DNA of 64,000 nucleotides from Tetrahymena thermophila SB210 (Eukaryota > Ciliophora > Oligohymenophorea > Hymenostomatida > Tetrahymenidae): positions 62,001 through 126,000 of the forward strand of contig NW_002476355.1 in NCBI RefSeq assembly GCF_000189635.1. The letters run 5' to 3'. Below the pieces are notes generated by a model. That model was not told the origin of the DNA and ran no database searches. It saw only the letters and a program-made list of their open reading frames with translations. A program made the translations under genes and the position numbers. Positions 15,001 through 28,954 of the stretch are shown one piece after another. Numbering within the stretch: the stretch's first letter is position 1; each line of letters starts with the position of its first letter.

Positions 15001-18000
15001 AAATCAGGGCTTAATTTTGCTTAAGGAAAAGGCATTAAATGTTATCTTAAGATTGCTTAGACAAGTGATTCAACAAGCAGAATAAGAATTTTAAATTATG
15101 AAGAAATTAGCCCTAACACACAAATAGATCTAATTTTTATAGGTATTTAATCTCTCGATATAAATGTTTACGGTCTTATAAAAGTAGCAGTTGAGTTAGT
15201 ATTTAATTATTTAGATCCAGTAGTTTCGATTCTCAACAGTGGTCTAAAATCAAATACTTATGATCAAGCTATAAACAGGTCCTATTTGTATATGCCATCT
15301 CCTTTAATACCAGATTTAACCTCATCTCTTTAAGTTAATACAAATGCAAATCCTACTATAGTTACGCAAACTGGTTCAACAACGACTTTAGGTTATAGCT
15401 CATTCTCATTTACATTCACCTTAGGATCTTAAAATTTAAAAACAACTGACTACATTGCATTTATTTTCCCTTCAGGTAAAGCTAAAGCTTTTAAAGATTA
15501 TCAAATTTATCATTTTATTCCATAAAAAAATGTTTATTATTTAAAGTTAAACTCTTAATAATTTGAATCTTAAGTATAAATAAATAACGAAAATTCAACA
15601 CTTTTAACAATAATATTTTCTGAATCAGATGATAGATATAATTACATTCAAATAAAATCAATTAAAGCTTCAAATAATTAAATTAAAATTTTTAAAAAAA
15701 AGGTTTTATTCCTTAGCACATTATTGATTTCTCTGGCGTGACTAGTCCATAGGGATCAAGTGTTTATGTCTTTAGTCTGGGTAGTATAATATTTGTATAA
15801 CCTCTAACATAACAGAATATGAATTCCGTTATTACTATAACAATAAATAACCTAATAAATCCATTTTTTACCATTCCATTAGGAGTTTTGCAAATTAATG
15901 CATTTACTTATATTAACAGAAAATAGGACACATCTTACATTTTTAATTTATAGAATTATCACAACGACTACAATGCTTTAATTTCGAACACTAATTTACA
16001 ATACAACTCTACTATTGCAAAAACTAAAAATGTTCAATACACAATTTCATTCTAATTAAATCAGTATCTTCCTAACTAAGGAATTATTTAGGTTATTTTC
16101 CCTACTATAACTTTTAAAAGTTTATATTAACTAGATGGGTTTTCTTGTTATTTGGATGGATACTAAGATTAATCTACTTGTTAAGTAGGAGGATACAACA
16201 AAGCTAACATCTACCTCTAGGATTTGCTTTTAGTACCAACTAGTATATACACTGTAGTCTTAAATAATATACAAAATCCAAGTATTGACATATCTCAAGT
16301 AAGCCAAGCTCAATACTTTTCATTAGCAGTTTATTACAATTCCCAATATTTAAATATCAACTAGCCTTATTCTATGGTTAGTATTGGATACCCACTTATC
16401 ACATAAATTTATATTAGGCCAATTAATTTTGTAGTTTAAGTCGATTATCCCATCTACCAAATAGAATCTTTACATCAATTTCAAATTCTTTGCAATTTTG
16501 ATTTATCAGAAAACTCTAGGATAGTAATCATTTTAGGATAAAGTTATAACTACTATTCTTAATAAAGCGATAGTTAAACTGAAATATAATGCTCATCTCC
16601 ATATATACTATCAGACACTTGCTTAGTCTAATATTCTTTATTTGAAGGAAGCTATACACTTGAAGTTTAAACAGCATTTGTACCCTCCCTTTAAACTTTC
16701 TAAATATCTGCTATCTTAATGAACCCATCTTACTACCCAAGTCCTGTTTTTTATTCAGTAAAAATTTATGAGCAAGGTTAAATTTACTAATATTATGCAT
16801 CAAGTACAATTAATTCCAATCAAAGACTTTAGCAGACCATTTAGTTCTATCCAATATAAAGTAGTAGTAGTTCTACAGATGCTTTAATTTTTAGTAGTTC
16901 ATTTATTCTCACTTAGAATATACCAAGTTAATCTAATTAACAAGCATATTATATTTTTAAGTTATGCTAAAATAATAATAATTTAAAAAAGGTATTTGGA
17001 TTATCTTAAAACCAAGTAATAATGACCTTAAAATTTCCAGATAACTTTGGAAATATGAATTCATACTAATCTAGTATTGAGTATTTTATAGATTACTATC
17101 AGCCTGATTAAAAGATATACTCAGTGCTTATGATTGAACAGTTGATTTCTGCTATGAAACTAACAAGAGTTTCTTCAATTAATAACTTATAGAGCTAATT
17201 TTACTCATAAAATACTATTCAGTTTGTCTTAAACATTTCTTAACTAAACGATCTAAATATACTGAATTCATGGAACTATTTAATTATCAAAAATGTTATA
17301 AATCCTTAAAAATATTTGCCTTAAAATTTTGAGCTGAAGGTCTTTGACTCACTTTCTAATTTCTAAATAATGTACTTAAACATTGCTTAGCAGCTTTAAT
17401 ACTAAATAACAAAGGAAACACCCTCTTTAATTATGATATCCAGCATATAACCGCAGTCGCTTCTTTTTAACTAAATTACAGATTACATATTTACTATAGA
17501 ATACTCAGACAACTTATTGCAAATAATCAATACAAATTAAAGCTATTTACTCTATGTAACACTTCCTCTAGAATAAAAGATAAAATACCTATAAAATATT
17601 TAATGTTTTATTCAAGGACACTAAAATCAAATTAAAGCTAATTCAGACTAATGTTATATTTTCACTAGCATAGATTCATCAAATACTTCTGTAGTCTTAA
17701 AATTATCTTTCTAAATAATATCTTCTTCATCACTCCAATTAGTCGTCAGAAATCTAATAAATCCAACATCTTTTTTCCCTTCTATTTAAGTAAATGAGTT
17801 CTCCGTAAAAATTATGGATTATTCAAGCAGTCAAATAATATGCTCAGATGTCAATTATAGAATACTCAATCCTAAATATTACTCCCACACAATATATTTT
17901 TAAAATGCATATTCTCTAGCTATTTAAGTAGGAGGACCAGCAGTGTTATATAGAGGTTTAAAATATGAATACAAAATTATGTTAGAAGCTCCTGCATACA

Positions 18001-20365
18001 AATTAGCTATAAATCCCGTTGTATTGAACTATTTAACATTGACTCCTATTAAATCATCACAAATACAGATAACCCCTAGCTAGCTTTCATTTGAGAACTT
18101 CTAAAATTAATTAACTTAATCTTTCTTTTTATCTTTTGCATCTGATTATCCAATAACCTCTGACTCACAATATTTTATTTTAAGATTCCAATAAATTTAA
18201 GACCCTTAATTGGATAATTTTATTAATATACCTGATTTAAATATTTAATTATCAAGCGACCAAGCAATTAAACCAGTAATTACTATAAATCTAGATAATT
18301 TAGACATTAATACTTAAGGTTATCCTTTCTTTATAAGTATTTCAATATCCTCTTTGCCAGCTCAACCAACGTAAAAATTAAAATTTTATTGTTAAAAATC
18401 ACGAATATAATTAAATATTAAATAACATTTATATTTTAAAATTAAACATTAATTTTATAAAACTTCTTTTGAAAGTAAATTAAAAGAAAGGACTAAAATT
18501 TGATAATATAATGAAAAATCTAATTATCAAAGCCAAAAAATAAAATAATTTGAAAAATTTTGATATAGATTAACTTTTTTAATAAATATTTAAACAAAAA
18601 AAATTGTATTAATTAAAAAACAAAAATTAATTTTATTTTTTATCAAAAAAATAATAATTAAAAAATTTTTAATTTTAAAAAACATTAATCTTAACTAAGT
18701 GTTTTAAAGTGATTTATTTTATATTCATTACTAAGTAGATTATTATATAAAAAGGTATTTAAGCTTAATAGTTGATCAAACAGATAAGTTTTATTCAGCA
18801 GATTATATGACTTATTTAGCCTTTTAGAACCCTAAAATATTTATAACAAATTCAACAGAATACCAATTTTAGTTAAGCTACTCTGGGAAAAAAATTCCTT
18901 AACCTATACCTTTAATGCTATAGATATTAACATAAAGCTAAAATATCCTAAATTTATATAAATTTTATCCTTCAAATAAATTTTATTTAGTGTTTTCTTA
19001 TTCTCCTTATTACTCTAATAATATAGCAAGGATATAAATAATGACTTTTGTACCTGATTATAATTATTCTTAACTTCTTGGTAAACCTATGGCTTATCAA
19101 ATTTTGCCATAATATAATCCATAAATAATGAAAGTTGTTTAAGATAGCATCAGCCAAACAACTGCTAGCTTTATTGTAAAAATTTATTTAAATTTATTTA
19201 TACAATTCTTAAAAAAATAATTTGAAAATAATTAGTTATTTGTTGATCAACCTTGTAAAATTAGCTATATAGTCACACTCGGTTAAGAATAGATAGAACC
19301 AAATACCTAAAATTTTTTGAGTAATTACTATTCATTTGCTGTTAATATTGGAAGTGTATTCACTAATTAATTTAATCTTTAGTTGATAGAAAATATGCAG
19401 TAAATTTTACTTACAAAATTATAAGCCCAACAAAACTATATTGTTTATTTTATGGCTCAAAATGCAATGGGTTATTCTAGTGTTTATAAATAATAATTCA
19501 ATACTAGCGATATTTCTTAACCATGCTCTTTATATTTAACTTTTATAGACATAGTTAACAGCTAAACACTAATTTTGGGTTTATCTTCAATACTGAGAAT
19601 CAGTCCAAATAATATTATTAGTTTACCTTCCTTGAATGCTAGAAATAGCAATAATTCTTCTTATGGATACCTACACACTAAGTAGATGCTAATAATCCCT
19701 GATGTTTGGGGATCTTATGATCCGAAGATATTGCTTTATTCAAGCTAAAGTCAAATACTTAAATAGCTAGACAGATTTGTTCCATCTTTTGATAAAGCTA
19801 GTATTTTATCTATTCAAGAAATGCAGGTTTAAATACCAGAGTTTACATCTCCTCCAATAATAATAAGCTAAAATATATATGATGCTACTATTTCAATAAA
19901 TACATAAGTCTAATCCATAGTGTTTGCCATCTTCATACCTGAAATTTAAATTAACATCTAGCCTTATTAAATTACAAATTGCTTGAATGCAAACAATTAA
20001 TAAGTAGAATAAGTTAATTGTATTAAAGTAAGATCAGAAACATCTGGTTTCTCATCTGTCTTTGTTGATTTCCTATAAGAATAAACTACTTATTATGGAT
20101 ACTTTACTGCCGCTGCACTTACTCCTTATGATAGCCCTCTGCATATATCAAAATAAGTTAAAATGATATCTTTTACAACAAATGCAAACTCAAGTAAAAT
20201 TTTATTTAATTTAAAAAAAAATTTTTTAATTATGAAATAATTCTCCTTTTAATAATTTAAAAAGATTTAGATCAATGTGGTTTTTATAATTAAATGAAAC
20301 AATATAATGATAAATTAGCTTAAACACTTTAAAAGTACACAGATGATGATTATGTTTATTGTTGA
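1..20365 (+). CDS. Giant secreted-type repeat protein, 3' part (5' end outside window)
   Basis: I do not recognise the family. One reading frame (TAA/TAG as Gln) can be followed through about 24 introns from base 2 to a TGA at 20363-20365, giving roughly 5,500 residues; the start lies upstream. Joins that hold the frame include introns 109-165, about 2190-2250, about 3096-3148, about 12013-12062, about 12829-13300 (the longest, about 470 nt), 15476-15702 and about 20194-20264. The protein is rich in Asn, Gln, Ser, Thr, Ile and Tyr, with alternating hydrophobic beta-strand patterns, scattered Cys and recurring Pro-flanked segments, as in stacked beta-sandwich extracellular modules. Near 19440 and 20090 are fibronectin-III-like strands (NAMGYSSVYKQQF; YYGYFTAAALTPYDSPL). 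The C-terminus (DQCGFYNQMKQ...DDDYVYC) has no clear TM helix, so secretion or surface attachment is inferred. No TGA interrupts the stretches I translated, but not every base of the 20 kb was checked, so a split into two genes cannot be fully excluded. Confidence 0.75.
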
Positions 20366-21726
20366 TAAGTCAATAAACAATAAAATAAAGTTTATTATAA
20401 ACTATTACAATTAATAAAATGATTAAAAATAAGTATTTTTTTCAATATATAAGTATTATTTATTTGGATAGACTGAATGAATATGATATTTTTTCTATTA
20501 TGTTGAATTTTAATAATATTTAGATTTTAAAATTTTCTGTTTTTGCAAGTCAAATTTATATGAAATTTAAAATTAATTTTGATTAAATAAAGAATAAAAT
20601 GGTGAGCAAAATTAAGTTTACAAACAGTTCAAAAATAAATGAATAATATTTAATTTTCATCAAAGTTGATAATAAATAATTCCCTTTATTAATCCCTAAA
20701 TTTTTTTTATTAATTGAATAATTACAGAATATTTTCAATTCAATATCTCTATTTTTTTTACCTTATTCATTCTAATTTAAGTAGATTATTTTTAAAATTA
20801 GTTATTCATTAAATTGAAAATCTGAAAAAAAATATTATTCTAAAATATTAATTTTGATAAAATTCAATATAAAAATCAAATTTTTTCAAATAAAGAAAAT
20901 TATTTTTTGCAAAAAAAATTTGATTTTATCAACAAAAATCAAAAATTATTTATCTTAGCTTTCTAAAATATTTTTAATTACATTACATCTATTTAATAAA
21001 ATTTTAATAAATAATTTTATATTTTGATAGTAATATTTACACTAATTTAATGAGTGGCCAAAATATATCAACATCCAATACAAATTGCAAATGATTTATT
21101 GATTTTTTTTACTATTAGTGTTTTAAAAAATTGTATTGACGGTATATATATTCATATAATCTATTGTTTATCAAAATAAATTTATTTTATTTATTTATAT
21201 TAACTTTACAATAATTTTCAAAGTAAATTTTAATAGTTTATTTAGAAAACAAACGAATAATTTTTGCTTAATAACAAAATTAAAAAATATCTACAAAAGT
21301 AAAATTTCTTAATTAATAATTAATGCATCCAATTCAGTTAAATTTTGTATCATTTTAACAATTCAATTGTTTTATTATTGGATTGAATATATTATCATCT
21401 ACTTTATTATTAGTATTTAGGAAAATAATGAGAAAATTATTTTATATAAATTGTTTGGTTGATTCTGATTAAAATAATATTTTTATTTTAATTCAATTAA
21501 AATTAAATTTCATCTAAGAATTCTACTAAGATTAAACAAAAATAAATAAATAGCAATTAATTTTTTAGAGTTTGATATTATTTTAATTTAGTTGGCTCTA
21601 AATAATTAAAAACAAAAAGTAGAACAAAATTTAATTATTAAATAATTAGCCACAATTTATTGGCATATATATAAAAGTATCAGATTCAAACTTTAAAATC
21701 TTTTTTTTAGTATAAAATATTTATTG
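20366..21726. other. Intergenic AT-rich spacer
   Basis: About 1.36 kb of nearly pure A/T separates the giant gene from the next gene on the same strand. I see no reading frame with protein-like composition, no tRNA-like fold and no repeat beyond simple A/T runs. It presumably holds the 3' processing signals of the first gene and the promoter of the second. Confidence 0.6.
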
Positions 21727-24700
21727 ATGAGACATTAAGTAATTAGTTTTTATTAATATATTTATTAGTCAATTTAACTTAATTTTGCTGGTTATGCTTC
21801 ATTCATTATTATTTAAATTTAGGATATTATTACAAGGATTAAGTAGGACTCAATAGCTTAAAGTAAATTTTGTAGATACGATTCAAAATTATTCAGTGAT
21901 GACACTCCAAGCGCAATACCAGTTGACTAAGATTAAGATTTTGGGTAATAATCTAACAAATTGAGTAGATTAGAGTAACTCATATTTAAAGAGCATTATT
22001 AAAAGACAATAGATAAAGGATAAATTGATTTCAATTCTAAAGAGGACAGAGATGTAAATTAGCTTTAATTAATATATTGTGTTAAAATTTTATTTTAAAT
22101 TAAGGTATTAGTGACTGCTATTTAAAAGAAAGTAAAGAGCTCTGCAGAAAAAGCATTTATCATCTCTGCAATTAGATAAATTGGTGTTTTTGTAAATCAT
22201 CCTATGATTTTCGAAGAAGAATCGTTAGTGACTTAGCTATTTAGAGAAATAAAAATATAGCGTTTTGAAATGAGAGATACAATATTCAACCAAGGTAAAA
22301 AGATTAATGAAAATGAATTTATTAAATTTAAATAAAATAATAATTATAAATTTTTTTTCATATTTAAAGGCGATATTGGAGATACCTATTACATGATAAT
22401 AAAAGGTATGAACAACTTATTTTTACTTTAATTAGAAGTAAGTAAATTACGTTATTTTAAATTTATTTAGGGTAAGTCCATTGTCTACTTCCTACTTCCA
22501 AGTTATAACAAAAAGTAGAAGAAATTTTAGTAAAAAAACTTAAAAAGAGGAAGAAAAGGGTTATTGCAAAATAAAATTAATCTCCTTAAATGGTGGATAA
22601 AATGTTGGACTTAACAGATGAAGAGTTTTTACAACAAAAATTTCCATCTTTTAAATTGGTCAAGACTTTTAAAGAATGGGAAGGTTTTGGAGATATAGCA
22701 CTTATTACTCAGTAATATAGGTAAGACTGTGTTCCTATTAATTCATTTCTAAAGATCAAAATATAGATTTTAACAAATAATAATATGATTTTTAAAATCA
22801 CGATAAATTTTCAACATAAAAATTATCATTTAATTGAATGTTTTTTGACCTAATTTCAATATATCTATCAAAATAAAATTATTTTTTTATTAGAAAATGA
22901 ATAGTTATAACTAAAAATACCTAGAGAATTTACTTAAAATAAATAAAGAAAAATCCAGTTTAAAAAAATTAAAAAACACTTTTTAATTATTAGAAAAAAA
23001 ATTATTGTTTGTAAAAATTAAAAATAAAAAGAAATATTGGCTTTAAATATGATATTTATTTTAATTTTTCTTTAAGTTTATATATACTAACTAACATACT
23101 TATCATAAAAAAAGGACAGCAACTATGGTTTGTAAAGAAGATTGCTATTGTATAACATTAACAAGATCAGGTTTTGAAAAGGTTATAGGTGAACTGCAAA
23201 GAAAATAAAAGCTCATCTAGGTTAAATTTTTAAAGTAGTTCCCATTTTTTAGTGGGATTCCTAAATCAAAATTAATGAGTATACTTATGGATTTTGAAGT
23301 AATGAAATACTCTAAAAATAAGATTTTATTTGAAGAAGGACAACCAATTTAGCATGTCTTCTTTATATTGGAAGGAGAAGTATATTCATATTTTTATTTA
23401 TAAAATTTAATCTTTTAAAATGTAAAATTAACATTTAATTTTGAAAATATTTTAAAAATAATACTAACTGAATGCAAATATTTTTATGTTCTTAAAATTA
23501 AAATTAATTTTTAAATTTAAAAGAGTTTGTTGAAAATTAATTTTATAAAATAGGTTGAAATTTATAAAAAATTTAATTATCAGAATAATTAAAGAAATTT
23601 TCTCATAAATGAAGAGTTGAAATAATAAGCTTTGATTTAAGCTCCTTCAATTCTGAACTCTAAAAATAATACTTAAAGTATTAGATAAGTTGGTTTAAGA
23701 ATTTTAGGACCTAATTCTTATTGTGGCATTGATGAAATTTTTAATGGTAAGAATGAAAGGGAAAACTCAGCGAAATGTATTTCCCCTAGTTCAACTATCT
23801 ATATTTTGAGCAAGGATGTATGTTTTATAAAAAACTCATTTGGAATTTTTATTTAACTTTATTTTTATGAAGAAATTTTTAGATAGTCTTAAGGTCAATA
23901 AATAATTAGAAAAAAATAATTAAGATTGTATTGAAAAAGATGATTTACATCGTCAGAGAGCTTAAGATGCAACTGTTGTAATATAGGAAAGCTTGTAAAA
24001 GATACAAAGCAACATAAGTATTGCAAGCAAATAAACATTAGATGATACAGTTGAGAAAAGAATTCAACCTTTAATGAACCCTAGGGATATTATCAAGGAA
24101 AGATTGGTTTTAGTTAAAGAAATAAGCCCAGATAAAAGCTAAAAGAATAGTATAAATAAAAATAATATATTTTAATATATCAAAAAAATTTATTTAATTT
24201 ATACTTAATGAATAGTTAGCCAAACGATGTCAAACTCATCAAGAAATATCAGTGATCTAAGCTTTTCATCTAATAAAATGCTTAGTAGCAAACTTAATTA
24301 GTAAACAAGTAGATAAGCATCTACTTTTATAGAAGAGAATACATTATCTTCACCTATTTAGAATATCTAATTATTAAAAAAATCCCTATAAAAGGCTACC
24401 TCAATTTTATATTAACCATCTCAACAGGATTAGTCAGATTAGGAAAAGTCCAATGAAACAGAAGAATTTTCTATATTTTCAAATAAATAAATATGTCCCC
24501 TTTCTCCAATTCATTAAAAAAGTTAAATTCAAAAACAGATATGTTCCACCTCATAAAAGTTAATATTAGATTAAGAATCTCTTTAATCTCCTCTTCATAC
24601 AAACCATAAAAAAAGCTTATCTTCAAGGTTAGGATATTTTTGCAACACATAATACTAATTTTCTACATAGCAACCACAGCATTTGCAATAAAAATCTTAG

Positions 24701-26118
24701 TTTTCTAACAGTATTTAATTAAACTCAAAGGAATTTTTAAATGAAAGCACCTCCTTTTAAAAGTAGAATGTATAAAAATTATCAGAATTAATGAAGCAAA
24801 AGATGGAGTGTATGGAAAAGATTAATTTTTAGCATATGTATAGATCTTTGTCTTACATAAAGAACAATAGTATTCTTAAAACAATAATAAATTAGCAAGA
24901 ACATAAAATAAAGCCATCTAATCACTTAGGTGAATATCTTAATCAGCTTCATTAACAAAAACTTAATTCTACAAATAATTCATAAAGTCTTCTTGCCAAT
25001 AACAAAGAAAAAATATCTACAGAGAATCCACTTTTTTCTATCCCTAATGCATCAAGCTTAAGAGAAAAGATCATTTTAAAACCACAAAAATCTTAAAAAT
25101 AAAACCAAATGCTATTCTAAAATGTCCCTCAATAAACTCTTGAAATGTATAGCTAATAGGAACTTGTAAGACTTTAGCACTTAAATGAAATGTAAAAAAA
25201 TAAAAGTAGTAAAAACTTCTTTAAATAAAAGAACATTCACTTCAAAAATAATTCAATATCTTACAATACAAGCACTACAGCTGAGTATATTTAACAACAA
25301 ATGTTCTAATAAAGGTCACGAAACATATCACCAAATAACTTCTTCTAAGAGCTTTTCAATAAAAAAAGACAAGAAAACATTGTATAAGCGTAGTAAAAAC
25401 TGAATAAATTTGGTAATATTTAAATTTACTATTAACATTTCTCTTTAAAAATATTCTTTAATTAAAATATTTATAAATTTATTTTTAAAATATTTAAATT
25501 ATTTAAAAAATTAATCAAATTGTTACATCCGTTAATTAATACTAATTCGATGTGGATATTTAAAATTTTATAATATTTTTTTTTCAAATTGATCCTATTT
25601 TTATAATCATTATAAATGTGAATAATCTATTTTTAGATTTATATAAAATAAAAGAAAGTTTTTTAATAAAATATTTTTAATTCTTTCAATTAAATAAATT
25701 ATAAAAAAACTATTTAGAATAAGAAAAAATGTAAGCAAGATAGAACATACCAATTAATTGGTAGCAAAATGTTATTTTTAAAGATGAGCTGTTTTTAGAA
25801 AATTTAAATAAATAAGAATTAAATGAATCTCCTATAAAAAAGTATTTAGAAAATAAGCAGTCAGAACTATTATTCATGAAAACTTCTGATAGCTCTAACT
25901 TTGACATGAGTAAATCTAATGAAAATATTAGCAAAAACATGGATTTCGATAGTATACTAGAATAATCTTTACCTTTAAGCTCTCCTACTTAGAAATCAAG
26001 GTTCATTTAGTTTAAAAAATTATCAAAAATATCTAACTTATAAGATAAAGAAACATAATAAAATAGAAGGAGCATCCTGGACTTTATTCAGTAAATAAAT
26101 AGCGAAAAAACATCTTGA
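21727..26118 (+). CDS. Twin cyclic-nucleotide-binding-domain protein A
   Basis: Predicted soluble protein of about 1,050 residues with two cyclic-nucleotide-binding domains (cNBD) and a long disordered tail. Domain 1 spans the exons around 22105-23210: FEMRDTIFNQ, then GDIGDTYYMIIKG across two introns, then the phosphate-binding cassette GFGDIALITQQYRTATMVC, which keeps the Arg and Ala-Thr that contact the cyclic phosphate but has Asp where Glu is usual. Domain 2 (about 23215-23880) has FSGIPKSKLMSIL, ILFEEGQPIQHVFFILEGE and a less canonical cassette (NSYCGIDEIFNGKN). From about 23870 the tail is rich in Ser, Gln, Asn and Lys. About eight introns were placed. The start ATG at 21727 is the upstream Met in frame and is the least certain point; TGA is at 26116. 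Cyclic-nucleotide effectors of this kind (PKA-R-like, EPAC-like) are abundant in ciliates. No kinase, channel or GEF domain is seen, so the output is unknown. The gene at 38117-40967 is a paralogue. Confidence 0.85.
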
Positions 26119-26481
26119 ATTTGTTAATTTATGTTTATATTTGAATGTTACAAAAATTCTTTAAAATGTTAATAAAGTTATAATAATTTTAAAATGAATG
26201 ATAAAATTATATATTAAATAAATAACTTTTAACACACAAAATTGTAATTTATTATTTGTTGCTCATGCAAGCAATCTTTAGGATCATCATTAATTTCTAA
26301 AAATCGAAAGAAATCAAAATATTAAAAGATAGATAGAATGAATTATAATTTGCAGTTTTTTTTTGATAAAATTAACTATTTTTTTTGATAAGTAAAGAGC
26401 CCTAATAAATAATTATTAATATTAAATTACAAATTTTACTCTCAATACGATTAAAATTTTTAAGCCAATCAGTTAAATAAA
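26119..26481. other. Short intergenic spacer
   Basis: About 360 bp of AT-rich sequence between two genes on the same strand. No coding signal or structured element is apparent. Confidence 0.6.
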
Positions 26482-28954
26482 ATGTCTTATTTAGAATTTA
26501 ATGGTGCTTGGTCTCTTGGAACATCTTAGAGATGTAAATAATTTAAGAATGATTGATTAACAATCAAAAATATCCATTATTAATATAATTATAAATAATA
26601 AATCAAATATGGTTAAAATCTTTTAAAATATAAAGCTAAACTATTTGCTACAGAGACAGGAAAATTTCCAGGACCAGGAAATTATCAAATGCCAAATTTT
26701 AAAAATAAGCCAAAATCTCCTGAAGTTTTGTAATAAAGCAGCAGCTAAAACAAAAAAAACAAACATTATTTATTAGCATTTTTTGTTTAATATATGTAAC
26801 GATGCAATTTAAAATTAGGTTTTCAAAGAGTAGGCGCTCAATAAACTATAAGAATGGAATACCAGGTCCAACAGCATATTTTGAAAAAGGATTTAATTTT
26901 AATCATGTAATATAAAAAATTAACATGTATATTAATGTTTGACATAAATTTGTATAAAAAGCTTGATAAATAGATTCCTATTAAAATAGCTAAGCCACAT
27001 CCAGTAACTTAGAAACCTGGTACTATAGGGCCAGGGAGTTATGATCCAAAATCAAATGTAGAAAGCTCTAAAACAAAGCAGCCAACTTTTTCATTTGGTT
27101 ATAGAATAACTTAAGAAGTAGTTTCAGATACACCTGCTCCAAATGCATATTATCCAGAAAACGTTAACACAATGTTTAAAACTCAAAGCAATTTTGGAAG
27201 TACGATGAGATCTAGCTCTTAATTTACAAATAATAAAAACAGCATCAACAACAATAATAATAACAACAACAACAACAATAATAATAACAATAACAACAAT
27301 AATAATAATAATGATTTTAATGATGGTTAATTTAATGATAAAAAGTCTTTAATGAGGAGAACATAATCTAGTTCTGTTATGTCAAGGTAAAAAAATACAT
27401 CAAGCATAATATTAATAGTGAAATCATTATATTTCGATAGTATTAATATTCAAAATTTAAATACAGGACTGTTAGAAATGGATTTGGAGGAGCTGAAAGA
27501 ATGAAAACTGTTGTTAAAGATGTTCCTGGTCCTGATGAATACAATGTTGAGTTTAGTAAAACAAATAATGGGCCAACGTAAGAAATAAAAATAAAAATAA
27601 AAATAAAATAACATAATTAATATCTAATTTAATAAAAGATTTGCTAAAAGTTAAAGACATTGGATTCAACCCTCAGATAGTCCCGGTCCAGGTGAGAAGA
27701 ATATTATTTTTTAATATTTAATTTTATGTATATTAAATAATAATCTAAATAACTTTAGGCATTTTCCCTCCAGATAATAAAAAATAAATGATTAAATCAA
27801 TTAGTTCGTCAAATGGATTTTCATTTGGCTAAAAATTACATGACTCACTTAAAACTTACGAAAATTATGTCCCAGGTCCTGGAAGTAAAAATTTATTAGC
27901 ACATTTTTCTGATTAATTTAAGTTATTAATTGAAATAAAAAGCTTATGACAGAGATTAACCTAAATCTAAGTTAGGAGCAAGATTTGGAACTGAATAAAA
28001 ACATAGCATGGTTGATAAAGAAAGTTTGAAAAAACCAGGTCCTAACTATTACTACCCAATTTTAAATAATACAAAATCAGAAATTTACATACCAACGTAA
28101 ATAAATAATTAACTTAATTATAAAATATTTTCATTTATTAAAAAAAATAATTCTAATAATTTTATAAAAGAATTGGATTTAGCAATAGACCACCTCTGTC
28201 ATAGACTGGAAATAACCCTGGTCCTGGTGAATGTAAATTTCTTTCTTGTGTAAAATAAATTGTGTTTAATAAGCATATTTTTTATAGATTTCGACAAAGA
28301 AGAAGATAAATAATTTGGAGATGGTCCTAAAGTAAATTTATATGATTTAAGTTAGGCTTGCAAAATGTAATAATTTTTTATAAAAATAGTGGAAAATGGG
28401 AGCTAGAATATAGAAGAAAAATAAAGTAGACATGCCAGGACCTGGAGCGTAAAATATAATTAACTATAATTGTTATCATTATAGATAAGTTTTAAAAACT
28501 TATTTAAACTATAAATTTAAAGAATTATTTTTGATAATATTTATCTATCATTCATTATTTTACTATATAATTTAAAATAATATCAAAATATACTAATAGC
28601 TATGATGTATAGACTGAGTCTATTATATACCAAAGACCTAAGTTTGCATATACTACAGGGCCTAGGAGCAATCCAGTGAGATCAGAGTTTACAAATAGTG
28701 GACCTGGAGCATATGATATCAGTGGGAGGTTAAGTAATAATAGGTTTGGTATTACAGCCAGTGAGAGATTTTACAATAAAAAGAATGCCTATGAACCTGG
28801 TCCTGGTCATTGTATTAAAAAATATATTTGAAACATATCTTTAATAAATATTTTAAAATAATTAGATAATATTGGAGGTACGATTGGCAAAATTCCTAAC
28901 TATTTAATACTTTCTAAAAAGAAACACTCTCAGCTTCTCGATTTTGGTTCTTGA
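26482..28954 (+). CDS. SHIPPO / sperm-tail PG-rich repeat protein
   Basis: Predicted ciliary or cytoskeletal protein of about 500 residues built from PG-rich (SHIPPO, STPG/ODF3-like) repeats. It starts at ATG 26482 (MSYLEFNGAWSLGTSQR, then an intron). Repeat cores seen in order: FPGPGNYQMP, GIPGPTAYFEKG, GTIGPGSYDPKS, VPGPDEYNV, SPGPG, YVPGPGS, KPGPNYYYP, NNPGPD, MPGPGAYDV, SGPGAYDI and EPGPDNIGGTIGKIPNY, the last matching the family's signature well. Other frame-keeping segments carry the usual F-x-F-G elements (FSFGYR, GFSFGQK). A 22-residue Asn tract lies in the middle. The last exon is read after intron 28806-28865 and ends at TGA 28952-28954; reading through that intron would stop at once, and the spliced version completes a repeat. 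Family members bind along ciliary microtubules, some inside the lumen; this location is inferred from the family. Introns repeatedly fall in the PGPG core (see findings). Confidence 0.9.
27247..27312 (+). repeat. Poly-asparagine trinucleotide tract (AAT/AAC)
   Basis: Twenty-two consecutive Asn codons, a mixture of AAC and AAT, inside the SHIPPO-repeat gene. The codon mixture suggests an old tract or selection on the protein rather than very recent slippage. It probably forms a flexible linker between PG repeats; Asn runs are common in AT-rich ciliate proteomes. Confidence 0.95.

Noticed and set aside
20366-21726. Possible tRNA or small RNA gene in the long A/T spacer
   Set aside because: No GC-rich stem, no T-loop-like sequence and no promoter-box-like word was visible.
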